64,000 bases of DNA, taken from contig NC_030855.1 in the NCBI RefSeq assembly GCF_000208745.1, positions 11,352,561 through 11,416,560 on the forward strand, given 5' to 3'. The notes under the pieces were generated by a model that worked only from the letters and a program-made list of their open reading frames with translations, made no database searches and was not told the origin of the DNA. Origin of the DNA: Theobroma cacao (Eukaryota > Streptophyta > Magnoliopsida > Malvales > Malvaceae). Of this stretch, positions 12,535 to 25,580 are shown in pieces; the first letter of the stretch is position 1; the number at the start of each line of letters is the position of its first letter. A program made the translations under genes and the position numbers.

Positions 12535-15500
12535 TGATAACTCTCTTATATATAGTTATTTTGACACATTTTGAGGGCTGAAGTAACTAATTCTTTGAGA
12601 TTTTAGGTTTGGATTTTAGTATTTTAGGTGTTTTTCTTAGTTAAGTTTGATTACATGTTGATCAGTCTAATTTAGGTTATTTTAAGTTAATTTTATGTTA
12701 ATTTGTTTTAAATTACTTTAAATATAGTTATTATTGACTTCTCTCATTACTTTTGTAGGAAATTTAATGAGAAAGGCTTACTTAATGAAAAATCGTGCAC
12801 GTATGTAAAGCCTTCATTCGTACATGCTGCAGTATTTGAAGGATAACTTGAGCTACAAAAGTTCAATTGATGTAATACTTGAGCCAATGGAAACTAAGGG
12901 ACAAAGCTACAACTTTCATGTTTATTACTTAGCCTAGTTTAGATCAGATTGAGGTGAAAATTGCTTTGGAAGTGACTTGATTGATGTAGTTTTTGCACAA
13001 ATCAGCAGATGGAATGAAGGCCTCTGTGCCAAGGTGCATCAAATCTCCCATAGTGCCACTGAAGACCAGAGCATCGTAGAGTTAAGGAAGTGGTGCCACA
13101 ACACCTTAATGCACCATACATTGGCTCCAGGCCACAATGTCGCAACGCTAAGGAGACCAAGGCCACGATGCCAACTATATTTCCAAAAAGAATAAAATCT
13201 TTACAGGATTTTGGAAATTAAGGCTTTTAGGGGCTATTTAAGGGGTCTTTTAAGAGGTTTTCAAAGGGAAAAAGGCAAACAACTATTCTGGAGAAAAGAC
13301 CCAAAAAACAAAGCAAGAAAGCAAGAGAATTTGAGGGAGAATTGAGATCAAAAGTGTGAGACCTTGACCCCTATTGACCCGTAACTAGCAGTAGACGCGA
13401 TAACACGAACTAGGGGTAATTTCATCATTTCTCTTGGTGAGCCCCTAAAAGTAGTTTTCTAATGTTATTAAGGTCCAAGTAGGCCTAAGGAATAGTTTGG
13501 GATAAAATATTCTGCATGCGAGAAAATAATAATAAAATAATAATATTTTTATCAAAGAAGAATTTGTGAGATAAAAAGTGATTTGGAAGTCAATTGAGTA
13601 ATAATAAGGTATTTTGGGTGCCAAGGAGACAAGAGGAGGCAAGAGGAAATTTTTAAAATAAAATAATATTTTATTAATAAAATAATATAAAAATATTAAT
13701 ATTTAATCAGTGTCAAAATTTTTCATGAAGAAGGAGTATATGGTCAATCTAAGTGGGGGAGAAGAAGAATGAGAGAATTTTGGAGAAAAATGACGTTAAT
13801 GGGGCCGCGTGTCTTTATTAAGTAAAGATAGCGTGGGCAAATAAATATTTTAAATATTATGGGGATACCTCGTTGGAGTACAACTTCATACTTTATTTGT
13901 ACATGTGTAGAAAAAGGTAATAGAAGGAAATTGGAGTTAAATGAGTGTTAGGAGGATTAAATTAAAATGGAAGGAAACAAAAAGGGTAAAACGGTCATTT
14001 TACATCTCGAGTTGAAATTTTTAAGTTTTCATGAACCTGAGTATTTCTAAATCCTTATGGACCTTGTCTCAGTCTTAAAGAAGTAAAACGATTGCATAAA
14101 AGTAATGGAAAAAAATGACATAGTTAAGGGCATTTTGGTAATTTTGCTAGAAAGGGATAAACTTAAGCCACAAAAATTTTTAAGTTTCTAGGATGTTCTT
14201 CAAATTTCCAGCACTTCTTCTTCTTCTCTTTCCTCTCCCACGTTCTCTCACCCCCCCATGGAAGCTTGCCTTGAATTTCCATATATTTCCTTGAGTTAAC
14301 CCCGTTTTTTTATGTTTTTGTGTACCCTTTTCCAAAGTTCTTTGTGCTCTTCTACTTTTTCACCATAAAAACCCTAAAAAACCTTTCCTTATTACACTTT
14401 CTCACTAGCTGGACGTTCTAGAGAGAGAAACTGAGATTTTCATGATAGTTTGAAAGCTTTTGGGAAAGAAATTCAATTACAAAGCTACCAAGGTCCCAAC
14501 GAGGCCCCACTGTTCCATTTGGATCATTAGTGGAGGTTGAAGTCGAGTAAAGATTCAACAAATACCGGTGAGTGAACTTGCATTTCAAAATTGTTTTGGG
14601 AGACATAATTGTATTGGTATGAAACATTGAATGATTTATTCCAACTTGTCTTTAAAAACATGTGCTTGGGAACAAGCCTTTGATAAAATATTTTGATGTT
14701 GTGAAAATGTGAAATGTGTAATAAGACGGACTTATGTGCTCCTATACTGTGTTAATATATATATATATATATATATGCGCATACAAATAATGTTGTGTAA
14801 TGATATTGACTCGGTTATGTGCGAGTAAGAGTGTGCATAAGCCGATGCTGACCCGGCTATGAGCGCGAGGAGTGCTCATAAGCCGATACTAACCCGGCTA
14901 TGTGTGAGTAAGAGTGCGCATAAGCCGATGCTGACCCAACCATGTGCTAGTGGGAGTTTATATGAGTTGATGATGATGGGAGGGTGTGTATGATGATGGA
15001 TATATATATATATATATACATATATAGATATGTGTGTTATAGAAAGTTCATGAGTATGGTATATGGAGTTGCACATGTGAATCTTGCATGTTGAACTTTG
15101 GGAATTGTTATGCATTTCATGTTGATTTTTTTTCATTTTAGCAGGATGGGTTTTTCTTGAAAGGAAGGAAACTTTTTCATGGTGCTCTGTTTCTCGCTGC
15201 AACGAGAATGAATCTCGCTGCAGTGAGAAACTCTTGGATTCAGAGGGGTAATGCTGGTCGAAATCTTGCTGCAGCGAGAATGCCTTTCCACTATAGCGAG
15301 GACCCGTTGTTTACTTGACTTGAATTGCACGAATGCTATTAAAGTTTTCACTCTTCAAATCCTTTGTTGAGCATGGACCCTTTTTATCAAGTGATTTACT
15401 CATTTGGGGTTTACATGAGGGGTTTTAATAAGAGCTAAATTAAATTGCATTGTTTTAAAGATAAATGCATCATGGTTTTCTTTAAACCTTCCTTATTGTT

Positions 15501-16755
15501 TGCTTGTTCCCTTCCTTGTTCACCCACTGGGTTTATACTCATCGTTTTCAACATCATGTTTTCAGATCAAGAGGCAACTGGTAACTAGGTTGAGGTGTCT
15601 TCGTATATTCCACCCTTGGTAGCTGTCTCGGCATTCAGTAGCTGTACATTCATCTGAGTTTCTTCGTTGGAAGTCGAGTACTTTTTGTTGTGTATAGACA
15701 AACTCCATGTAAATTATTAAGACATATGTTTAGATAATACATGTAACTTTGATTGGTAATGCCACTACGAGTTGGCAATGCTTAACATTATTTTGGTTCG
15801 AAATTTTGAAGTGTGACTTTAGTAATTCAGATGGAATAATGAGTAGGATAATATAGATAGGCTTGCTTGGGCTTAGTGGGCTATGTCCATTGAGCCCTTG
15901 CGCTGGTCACAGCCCGAGATTTGGGTTGTGACAAAAAGCTTCAACTATTAGTTTTTTCTCTATTTTTGTTTTTCTCTTATTTTCTTTAACATGGTTTAAT
16001 GGCTACTTTTCTTTGGACAATGTTTTTATTAGATATTATGAGCTAAATTATCTTTCTAGGATTATGGTGAATTTTAACATGTAATTTGAATATTTGTTTC
16101 TCCTTTATTTTCTATGAATGGGTATAGTTTTGCTTATTCAAATATGTTCTTAGTGCTTTTAATTGTCTAGCCAACAATTGAAAGATTTGTTAATCTAGAT
16201 GAGAGTCGATAGAGTAATTGTAGATTAGACTAAGATTTGAATAGTGTACGTTCACATCATTTAGGTGATTTGATTCACAATTAGGGTAGACATACGCCAA
16301 AATGCCATGCATAGCCAAATTAGAACACTAGCTTAATGAACCTTATTTAATTGATTGCTATAGACATATAGTGACCCAATTAAGTTTGGTCTTTGTACAG
16401 GCATCTTAACAAAGACTTGTGCATAGTTTAGATTCTAGGTTAGCAAAACCACCCATGAATGTAAGTAATAAGAGAAGTTGGTATTAGATTAAGTGTTAAA
16501 TGAACTCATAATCCTAAGTTTTAATCTACTACCTTTCTCTAGTATATTTTTAGTCTCCATTAATTAGTTTAGTTTTCTAACTAAATTTAGTTTTGATTGA
16601 TTGTTTACGAAATTAAGTTACTTAAATAAAATTGATCTGTCATAATTTTAGTACTTATTGAATGATTAGGAGTAAATCTTTGTGGGATATGATTCTAGAC
16701 TTACTATTTATATTACTTATTCAATGCGTATACTTGTGTGTACTAAATCGAAACA
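12535..16755 (+). mobile_element. Athila-type gypsy 5' LTR, interrupted by family B copy 2
   Basis: Starts TGATAACTCTCTTATATA and ends ...gaaaca before the PBS. It is homologous to 57916-59549, which starts TGATAAGTCTATTATATA. Removing the family-B LTR 13355-15933 and one 5-bp duplication leaves about 1637 bp against 1634 bp for the 3' LTR. Shared landmarks include the 'gagctacaaaagttcaat' and 'gctacaactttcatg' segments. The left flank ctaag (12530-12534) has no matching copy after 59549. Confidence 0.85.
13355..15933 (+). mobile_element. Family B solo LTR copy 2 (intron-less)
   Basis: TGTGAGACC...GGTTGTGACA, 2579 bp, flanked by a perfect 5-bp duplication aaaag (13350-13354 and 15934-15938). 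It interrupts the Athila 5' LTR. No internal retrotransposon domains, so it is a solo LTR. It differs from the other family-B copies in two ways: it lacks the GT-AG segment (junction at 14492/14493), and it has about 450 extra bases (about 13500-13960) similar to family C. It contains a three-unit minisatellite (14820-14940) and palindromes near 15190-15300. Confidence 0.88.
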
Positions 16756-16779
16756 AGTTTTTGACACCGTTGTCAGGGA
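16756..16779 (+). other. Athila primer-binding site, mutated
   Basis: After spacer agtttt, bases 16762-16779 read tgacaccgttgtcaggga. The expected plant gypsy PBS complementary to tRNA-Asp is tggcgccgttgccgggga. There are four differences and all are G-to-A or C-to-T, the pattern of methylated-cytosine decay. Confidence 0.8.
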
Positions 16780-16869
16780 TTTGTTTTCCTATTTAATTTG
16801 CTAATATTAAAATTCAACAGATTAGTCTTGTTGGAGGTTTTTTTCTTTGTTTTTTAGATTTAATCTATC

Positions 16870-18620
16870 ATTGTATAAGAAGAGCAAAAAGCTTGGAGAT
16901 TGTATATTCTGATCCAGAGATCGAGAGAACATTCTAAAGACTTTGATCAGAAAATCAATAAGTTGTTGCTCAAATTAAAACAATAGCTGGTCAACAGGGT
17001 GAGTAGTAAATACACGAGTGAGTAATGGAAGAGAATTGTTGTTTAAGAGATTATGCTATGCCTTTAGTACAAGGGATTCCCTCAAGCATTGGAAGGCCGA
17101 TGATTCAAGTCAACAATTTTGAGATTAAGCCGGCCTTAATCACCATGATCCAAACTTCAGTCTAGTTTGGGGGTCTTCCAAATGACTATCCAAATGCCCA
17201 CATCTCAAACTTCTTGGAGATTTGAGACTCTTTTAAACACAATGGAGTCACAAATGATGCAATTCGTTTGAGGTTTTTCTGTTTTTTGTTGAGGGACAAA
17301 GCTAAAGTGTGGTTAAATGTGCTCCTTACTAGATCCATCACAAAGTGGGATAACCTTTCTTAGAAGTTTCTTGCCAAGATTTTTCCTTTAGCTAAGACAG
17401 CAAAAATGAGGAATGATATCACATCATTCATGCAACTAGATTCTGAGTCATTGCAAGAGACTTGGGAATGATACAAGGATCTGGTTAGGTGTTTGCCCTC
17501 ATCACGGTCTTCCAAAGTGGCTTCAAGTGCAGACATTTTGCAATGGATTGAGTGGTCATGTTCGAACCATCATTGATGCTACCACATGAGGAGCTCTAAT
17601 GGAAAAATCAATTGATGAGGCATATGACCTACTGGAAGAGATGGCATCGAAAAACTACCAGTGGTCAGCAAAGCGATCAATGCATAGGATAGTAGCTGCA
17701 GTTCATGACATGGATGCCATTACTATGTTATCAGCATAGGTCATAGGTCTAACTAAGAAACTTGATTCTTTTGGTGCTAACTCAATTCAAAGTCCTTTTG
17801 TAGCTTGTGAATATTGTGAAGATGAACATGTAAGTAATCAATGTCCAAGCAGTCAAAGACAATTCAATTTGTGGGGAATAGACAATAAACAACCCTTACT
17901 CGAATAACTATAACTCTGGGTAGAGGAACCATCTAAAGTTCTCTTGAGGTAGCAATCAAGGATCATTTTTAGCTTTAAGGTCCAACGTGCCTCCTAGATT
18001 CCAATAGCAAGTAAGAGCTCTTATCCAAGATGAGAAATCATTTATGGAGGATTTACTGATGCAATACATGGCCAAGACTAATTCCATCATACATAGTTAG
18101 GTGGCCTCGATAAGGGACTTTGAGACCTAGGTTGGTTAACTTGCTAACTTATTAAACAATAGTGCTCAAGGGACCTTACCTAGTGATACAGAGACAAATC
18201 CAAGGAGGGAAGGTAAGGAACATGTCAAGACCATTGCGTTGAGAAATAATAAGGAAGTTGAAAGTAACCCAAAGCATGTTAACCAAAAAGTAAGACAATT
18301 GAGAGTGAGACATAGATTGCTAGTTCTAGTGAGCAACGTTAAGAGAAAGAAGCTAAGACAACTCCACCACGACCACCTTTTCCTTAGCGTTTCAAGAAAC
18401 AATAAGAAGAAATCCAATTTCAGAAATTTATGGAGGTGTTCAAAAGCTTCACAGCAACATCCCCTTTGGTGAGGCTTTAGAGCAAATGCCTTCATATGTA
18501 AACTTTCTAAAAGATATGTTGTCCAAGAAGAGGTGGTTGCGTGAATTTGAGACAGTGGCACTCACTAAGGAATACAATGCAATCATATAAAGTAAGCTTC
18601 CTCCAAAGCTTAAGCATCAT
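16870..18620 (+). pseudogene. Athila gag remnant
   Basis: Structural protein of an Athila-type Ty3/gypsy element. A broken frame includes PNAHISNFLEI, NGVTNDAIRLRFFCF, LLRDKAKVWLN and a CX2CX4HX4C knuckle, CEYCEDEHVSNQC, near 17806-17847. This is followed by the conserved gag C-terminal stretch SIRDFET.VGQLANLLNN and GTLPSDTE (about 18100-18200). At least five in-frame stops and some shifts are present (for example W codons replaced by TGA or TAG). A homologous but deleted gag lies at 59660-60560. No product expected. Confidence 0.8.
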
Positions 18621-21600
18621 AGCAGCTTACTATTCCTTGCACCATTGGCGCATTATTTTTCACTAAGGCTTTGAGTGATTTGGGGGTAAGTACTAATTTG
18701 ATGCCTTTGTCTTTCTACAACAAGTCGAGTTTGGGGAAGATTAAGCCCACTACTTGACTCTACAATTGGTAAATAAAACCTTCACATATCTAAGAGGTAT
18801 AGTGGAAGATGTGCTTGTAAAAGTGGATAAATTCATTTTCTCAGTGAATTTCAAAGTACTCGATATGGAGGAGGATAGAAAAGTTTTTATTATCCATGGG
18901 AGAGCTTACCTTACGAATGCAAGATCAAGAGGTAACATTTAACATTTTTATAGCTCTAAGGTTTACTAACCATCATGATGAGTGTTTTGTAGTTAGTGTG
19001 GTGGATAGGGTCATGAGTTAAGTTTTCAAAAAAAGTCATCCTATTGACCTACTTGAGGTGTCACTAGTTGTTGAGTCTAAGACAAGTAATGAGGCTATCA
19101 TAGAATGTGTGAATGTGTTAAATGCCCCATCCCATGTCTTGGGAACATAATTTGAATCATTGAATTTCTCTTCCTCTTCATTTTCACTAGTGAAGCCTTC
19201 TATTGATGAACCTTTTAAGTTGAAACTCAAACCATTTCTGAATCATCTAAGGTATGCAAATCTTAGTGACTTGTTTACTCTTCCTATTATTGTTTTGTCT
19301 AATCTTACTAAGAAGTAGAAACATAAGCTATTGAGAGTACTAACAAGGCACAAGAAGACATTAAGGTGGATAAAAATTGTAGACATAAAAGGGATAAGTT
19401 TTTCGATATGCATGCATAAAATTTTTTTAGAGGAAAATCATAGAGCCACTATTGAGCATAGGAGAATATTGAATACAATCATGAAAGAAGTGGTGAAGAA
19501 GGAGATCATCAAGCAGCTAGATGCAGGCATCAACTATCCTATTTTGAATAGTGCGTCGGTAAGTCTAGTGTAATGTGTACAAAAGAAAGGTGGGATGACG
19601 GTTGTTGCGAATGAAAACAATGAGCTTATTCCTATAAGGACAGTAATTGGATGGAGGGTTTGTATGGATTATTGGAGGCTCAACAAGGCCACAAGTAAAT
19701 ATCACTTTCCTTTACCATTTATTCATCAGATGTTGGATAGGCTAGTTGGAAAAGAGTACTATTGTTTCTTGGATGGGCATTCAGGATATAATGAGATTAG
19801 AATAGCTTTAGAGGATCAAGAAAAGAGAACCTTCACTTGCCCTTATGGCAATTTCACCTTTAGGAGGATGCCATTTGAACTTTGCAATGCTTTAGCCAGA
19901 TTCCAATGATGCATGGTAGCTGTTTTTTTAGGTATGGTAGAGAAAACACTAAAGGTATTTGTCGATGACTTCTTTACTTTTGGAAGTAATTTTGATGAAT
20001 GTTGACAAGGTTTTGAAAAAATATGGAGAAACAAACTTGGTGCTAAGTTGGGAAAAGTGCCATTTGATGGTACAAGAAGGCATTGTTCTTGGTACAAGGT
20101 TTCAAGCAAAGGATTAGAAGTGGACAAAGCAAAGATAGAGATAATCAAGAAGCTTCCACCACTAACCTCGTTAAAAAGTATTAGGAGTTTCCTTAGACAC
20201 GTTGGTTTTTATTGACGATTCATCAAGCATTCTTTTATAAAATTGTTAAACTTTTGTGTAACTTCTTAGAAAAAGATGTCTCATTTAAATTTGATGATGA
20301 ATGTCATGCTGCATTTATAGAATTGAAAAAGAAATTGACATTTGCACCTATTATTGTAGTTCTTGATTGATCACTCCAGTTTGAGCTTATGTGTGATTTT
20401 AGCAACTATGCTGTAGGTGTAGTGTTAGAAAAGAGAAAAGATAAATCTTTTCATTCTATATATTATGCTAGCAAAACCTTGACTGAAACTCAAATGCATT
20501 ATACTGCTATTGAAAAAGAATTATTTGTTGTTGTTTATGCATTTGACGAGTTTCATTCATACTTGGTAGGCATAAAAGTTATTGCTTATATTGACCACTC
20601 TACAATTAAGCATTTGATTGCTAAGAAAAATACCAAGCCAAGATTGATAAGGTGGATTTTGTTGCTACAAGAATTTAATCTAGAAATTAGAGACAGAAAA
20701 GGCTCAAAGAATTAAGTAGCAGACCATTTGTCAAGGTTGGAAAATGACAACCAAGGTAAACACTTAACTTTGATCAATGAAACCTTTCTAGATGAACAAT
20801 TACTATTTGTTGGTCTAAAGAGTTTACCATGGTATGCAGACTATGTCAATTATATTGTGAGTAAGCTTCTTCCTCTAAATTTAATTTTTATCAAAGAAAG
20901 AAATTATTTCATGATGTTAGATTTTATATGTGGGATGAACTTTTTTTTTAAGCAATGTGCTAACAGAATATTAGGAAAGTGGTGCATTTCGAAAGAAGAA
21001 GTTGAAAGCGTATTGAGACATTGTCATTGTTCAAAGTATGGGGGCCACTTTGAAAGAGATAGAATGATAGCCAAAGTTCTTCAGTTAGGTTAGTATTGGC
21101 CAACTCTTTTAAAGATGCTCACAATTTTTTTGTGCATTTTGATAGGTGTCAAAGAATGGGGAACATTTCAAAAAGACATGAGTTACCGCTCAATAGCATT
21201 CTTGAAATGGAGATTTTTGATGTCTAGGGAATTAATTTCATAGGACCAATTATTTTCTCCTTCAACAATCGCTACATCTTTGTGGCTGCTGACTCTGTGT
21301 TGAAGTGGGTGGAAGCCTCAACTTTGCTTACGAATGATGCTAACTTTGTCCTAAAATTTTTGAAGAAGAACATTTTTACAAGATTCGGGACACCAAGTTC
21401 CATAGTGAGCAATGAACGAGGCCACTTTTGTAATAAATATTTTACAGCTTTACTTACAAAGTATGGAGTGACACACAAGGTGGCCACAGGTTATCATGCT
21501 CAGACAAGTGCACAAGTGAAGTGTCAAATCACGAAATTAAGAGAATTTTAGAGAAAGTAGTATCTCCATCAAGGAAAGACTGGGCCAATAAACTTGATAA

Positions 21601-22061
21601 TGCACTATGGGCATATAAAATCACTTACAAAACTCTAATAGGTATGCCCTTATATCAATAGGTATTCGGGAAAACATGTCATATTCCAGTAGAATTGGAG
21701 CATAGTGCTTTTTAGGCCATCAAGAAGTTGAATTTTGACTTGGAAGCAATTGGTGAGAAACGGTTGTTTTAATTAAATGAGATGGATGAAGTTCTCTTGG
21801 ATGCTTATGAAAATGCCAAAATTTACAAAGAAAAAAAAGAAGAGATGGCATGATCAAAAGATTGTTGAGCATTACTTCAAGCTAGCTCAGCATGTGTTGC
21901 TGTTTAACTCACGCTTAAAGCTATTTCCAGGCAAGTTGAAATCAAGATGGTCAAGACCCTTTATTGTATTAAAGGTGTTTCCACATGGAGCAGTGGAAAT
22001 AATAGATGGGTTAACAATTGAAATGCTCAAGGTGAATGAGAAATGGTTGAAGTATTATTAG
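18621..22061 (+). pseudogene. Athila pol remnant: PR, RT, RNase H, IN
   Basis: Protease: SDLGVSTNLMPL (about 18673), matching the Athila 'LCDLGASINLMP' motif. RT: GWRVCMDYWRLNKAT and FLDGHSGYNEI, with catalytic box FVDD at 19958-19969. RNase H: about 20380-20760, with [17 protein letters not shown] and ending VADHLSRL. Integrase: N-terminal zinc region HCHCSKYGGHF (about 21016), core with FVAADSVLKWVEA, and SNERGHFCN where SDGG.HFCN is usual, so the second catalytic Asp is replaced. The segment that normally carries the catalytic Glu reads QTSAQVKC, also altered. C-terminus ends VNEKWLKYY at 22061. Several frameshifts. The element's sequence resumes at 55388 after the old copia nest. Confidence 0.88.
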
Positions 22062-22089
22062 GGAGGCGACATTGATCGTCAATGATCCT

Positions 22090-22094
22090 CTATC
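22090..22094. repeat. Target duplication ctatc, left copy (old copia)
   Basis: ctatc here and at 55383-55387, directly flanking the TG...CA ends of the old copia. Joining the flanks restores the usual Athila order: integrase end, then the 'cttcttgggaggcaacccaa' region. Confidence 0.9.
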
Positions 22095-23821
22095 TGCTAG
22101 GAATGGCATGATTAGAGCATCAACGTAGCAGAATAAAAAAAATTGAAATAAAATAAAAATCATGCCTCCTACCTTTGGATCACCTTAGTTGGTTAATGTA
22201 AAGTTAAGCACCACATAAAATAAAAAAAAATTTTACCTTTCCAAATGATATCGTAATCAAGTGGATTCCTTTTGGTGACAAAACATGAACACCTTTTGTG
22301 TGAAAGAATCCCAGCTACTCAATCGCTTGGCCTCTAATGATGCACACACGATTGCAACGGATCCTTCTCAAGGAGAGGGCTTTATGCCACGGGTTTGTGC
22401 TAGCAAGTGGACAATGATTTGTCCTGTTTTCTTCTTTGATTTCAAGCAAAGAATCAAAGGAGAAGTTTTCAAATGCAAATAAACCTCTCAAGAGTGACAG
22501 CACTCAAGAGAAAATCCCTTTTTTTTTCATTGTTTCCTTTTCCTTAAAAAAAAGAGTGGTTATAATGTGATATTTATATCTAGGTTTAACTTATTAAAAT
22601 TTGTAAAATAAGTCCTTAATATTATAACATTTATAATATTTAACAAGTATCTAATTAAACTCTTTAATTAGGTCCTTAGTAGTTAAAACCTAGAATTTGA
22701 TTTAAGGCTAACTTAAATCCTCACACTCTCAATTTAATCCAAATTGCAACCTTTGTGTGTGACCCATTAGGTTCCTAACATGTTGGCAATGGAATTGAAT
22801 TATAATATTATTAATTAATTAATTTAAATGAATGATATTCAATTTTAAATTAACTAATTCAATTCCATAGACCATGATTGGTATCTAGCAATACGTCACG
22901 GCCACCCAATTGTTAGGAGAGTTAAAGGATTTTTTGACAACCTTTCAGTGCATAGTTTTTTAGTGTAATTCATTCCTTCATCATATATCCCAAAGATGAT
23001 AAGAGCTTGGTACAGTGCCTACACTTATTGATCTCCATATTTGTTCTTGCAGTTAGATCATTAGCTTTATAGAGACTTATGAAACTCATTTCATAATCTC
23101 CTAATCACCTTGGCCAAGTATTTGATTAAGCTAATTTCAACCAAGAACTAATGAGATATTTCCCCTTGAATCACTTGGGGTGATGATTCCTATCTTGATC
23201 ACTCATTTGCCTCCATATGCTTCATACTATACTTAAAAACATCCTATTTTGGCATCCTTGATTAGGCACCCATAAGGATGAAATCAAAGCATAGTACTCC
23301 ACATACAAAACAACCTAGTGTCTGAAGTCTAAGGAGTAGTTACATAACTGACACATGAAAAGTATTGCATAGACACTTGAGTGAGGTACCAAATGCACTT
23401 CTCATGGTGGGTCATGTTCAGTGAAGTCACTCTCCCATGGTAAGCACCCACATGATAGTTCCAAGTATCTCTATACTTCAACCTATGAGAATGATTGCTT
23501 ACTTCACAAGTAAGAAACATAACATGTGCCAATCTTTGAGCATTATTGATGCCCTGTCTCAATAATACAATGATCAGGAACTTTTAAGAACAATGCTTTA
23601 ATGTATAAGGATCTCATAATTGTATCCCAATACAGTTCCTTTGCAAGGCATATATAATTCCATGGGCTTTATCTACATAAGTACAAAAAGTAATTGAATT
23701 ACAAACTTATTGATAAAGAACTACCTCAATGTTATTATGGATAACAAAATGTCATACATGAATATCTCAAAATTGCAATTCCCATACAACCACAGATTGA
23801 CTTGTAGGGCTTATACTAACA
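22095..23821 (-). mobile_element. Old Ty1/copia 3' LTR
   Basis: 1727 bp. On the minus strand it starts TGTTAGTATAAGCC and ends CCTAGCA. It is nearly collinear with the 5' LTR at 48006-55382 once two inserted solo LTRs are removed, which also gives the empty-site sequence for both (tatatcccaaagatgataag and cctatgagaatgattgct). Left flank is ctatc. Small reading frames in it are not supported as genes. Confidence 0.9.
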
Positions 23822-23836
23822 ATCTCTCACTAGCAC
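23822..23836 (-). other. Old copia polypurine tract
   Basis: The minus strand reads gtgctagtgagagat directly before the LTR start TGTTAG, equivalent to the 'tgggagat|tgttag' arrangement of many plant copia elements. It is short, and its function is inferred from position. Confidence 0.55.
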
Positions 23837-23964
23837 TAAAACCAATAGTCTATGTATCTAATACCAATGTTCTCAACATGACGATTATGCTTCTACTGGG
23901 ACAGTGCTTTAGTGAGAGGATCAACAATATTATCCTCAGTGGGTATACGTTCTATGCAAATGTC

Positions 23965-24732
23965 TCATTTTCCAATTATCTCCCGAATCACATGGTTATG
24001 CTGCAATACAAGTTTGGATTTCTGGTGAGACCTTGGTTCCTTTGCTTGTGCAATGGCTCCATTGTTATCACAATACAAAGGTATTATATCAACAATGCTA
24101 GGAACCACATCTAGTTTAGTAATGAACTTTTTAATCCAAACTGCCTCTTTCGTTGCCTCAAATGCAAAGTTATATTTAGCCTCGGTTGTAGAATCTACAA
24201 TAGTCTCTTGTTTGGAACTTTTCCAACTCACTGCACCTCCATTGAGTGTGAACACATATCCACTTTGTGACTTGCTATCATCTATTTCAATTTGAAAGCT
24301 TGCATCCATATAACCCCTAACTTGGAGTTCACCTCCTCCATAAACCAGAAATACATAGTTCTTTGTAAGTACTTCAAGATGTTTTTCACAACTATCTAGT
24401 GACTTTCACCAGGATTAGCTTGGTATCTACTCATGACACTTAGAGCAAAATATACATCTGGTCTAGTGCAAAGCATCGCATACATGATATATCATATTAC
24501 TGAAGCATATGGGATTTTATCCATGTGATCTCTCGATGCGTTACGACATAGGCAAGTGTCCCTTCTTGGACTCTATCATGCTAAACCTCTTTAGCACCTT
24601 GTCTATGTATGTGGATTAGGAAAGATCCAATAACCTTTTAGATCTATCTCTATAGATCTTTATTCCTAGAATGTAAGTTACTTCTCCCAAATCCTTCATG
24701 GAGAATTGTTTGGATAGCCAAATCTTTGTAGA
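23965..24732 (-). pseudogene. Old copia RNase H and RT C-terminal part
   Basis: The open segment 24309-23965 holds copia RNase H: SQSGYVFTLNGGAVSWKSSK, ETIVDSTTEAKY with the catalytic Glu, and LYCDNNGAIAQAKEP with the Asp, then HQKSKLVLQHNHVIREI. From 24310 to 24732 the RT C-terminal region (MYAMLCTRPDVYFALSV-like) is present but broken by stops. RNase H degrades the RNA strand during reverse transcription. Non-functional here because the polyprotein is interrupted. Confidence 0.85.
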
Positions 24733-25380
24733 TTACAGCAATGGTATATCATTTCCTATGAGCAATATGTCATCAACATATAACACTAGGAAAATTATGG
24801 CACTCCCATTAACCTTTTTATAGACACATGGTTCATCCTCATTTTTGATGAAGTCAAACCCTTTTACAGATTCATCAAAACAGATGTTCCAACTCCAATA
24901 AGCTTTCTTAAGTCCATAAATGGACTTTTGAAGCTTGCATACCTTATTAGCATTAGCATTGGATATAAAACCTTCAGGTTGTGTCATGTACACTTCCTCT
25001 CGCAAGTTTCCATTAAGGAATGTAGTTTTTACATCCATTTGCCATATTTCATAATCATGGTATGTAGCAATTGCAAGCAAAATCCTAATGGATTTAAGCA
25101 TAGCAGTTGGTGAAAAGGTTTCTTCAAAGTCAGTACCTTGTCTTTGTTTGTAACCTTTTGCTACCAGTCTAGCTTTAAAGGTTTGCACCTTACCATCTAC
25201 ATTGGTCTTTCTCTTAAAGACCCACTTGCACCCAATGGGTTTTATCCCTTCAGGTGGATCCATCAAAGTCCATACTTGGTTGGTATCCATGGCATCCATT
25301 TCAGATTTCATGGCTTATAGCCATTTCTCAAAATCGATGTCCAACATCGCCTCTTCATAAGTTGTAGGCTCATCATTTAT
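24733..25380 (-). pseudogene. Old copia reverse transcriptase
   Basis: The open stretch 25311-24733 covers most of the copia RT domain: GCKWVFKRKTNVDGKV, KARLVAKGYKQRQGTDFEET, IWQMDVKTTFLNGNL, EVYMTQPEGF, SIYGLKKAYWSW, and the catalytic box LYVDDILLIGND. The active-site YVDD is intact, but a stop separates it from the downstream part (24732) and upstream frames are broken. Plant copia RTs have QAPRSW where this has KAYWSW, a local change. Copies the element RNA into DNA in the cytoplasmic particle. Confidence 0.88.
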
Positions 25381-25580
25381 GGGCAATGCGTCCCTTTCCA
25401 AGAGAAATCCATATCTCTTTGGAGCATGACGTATTCTACTAGACCTTTTGAGTCATTGTGCCTCTTGAGATTGTGGTTGTACATCAAATGTCACAATTTC
25501 AGGCTCAAGTTCCAATGGAATGTTAATTTGTGGGTTTTGAACTTCTTCATGTACAACTTTACTCCTACTAGCCCTTTCAT

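Noticed and set aside
12977..13195. Small open frame in the Athila 5' LTR
   Set aside because: No domain, not conserved in the 3' LTR and inside an LTR; treated as chance.
18166..18561. 131-codon minus-strand frame opposite Athila gag
   Set aside because: Hydrophobic Leu/Ser-rich antisense of gag; no conserved feature and no independent support.
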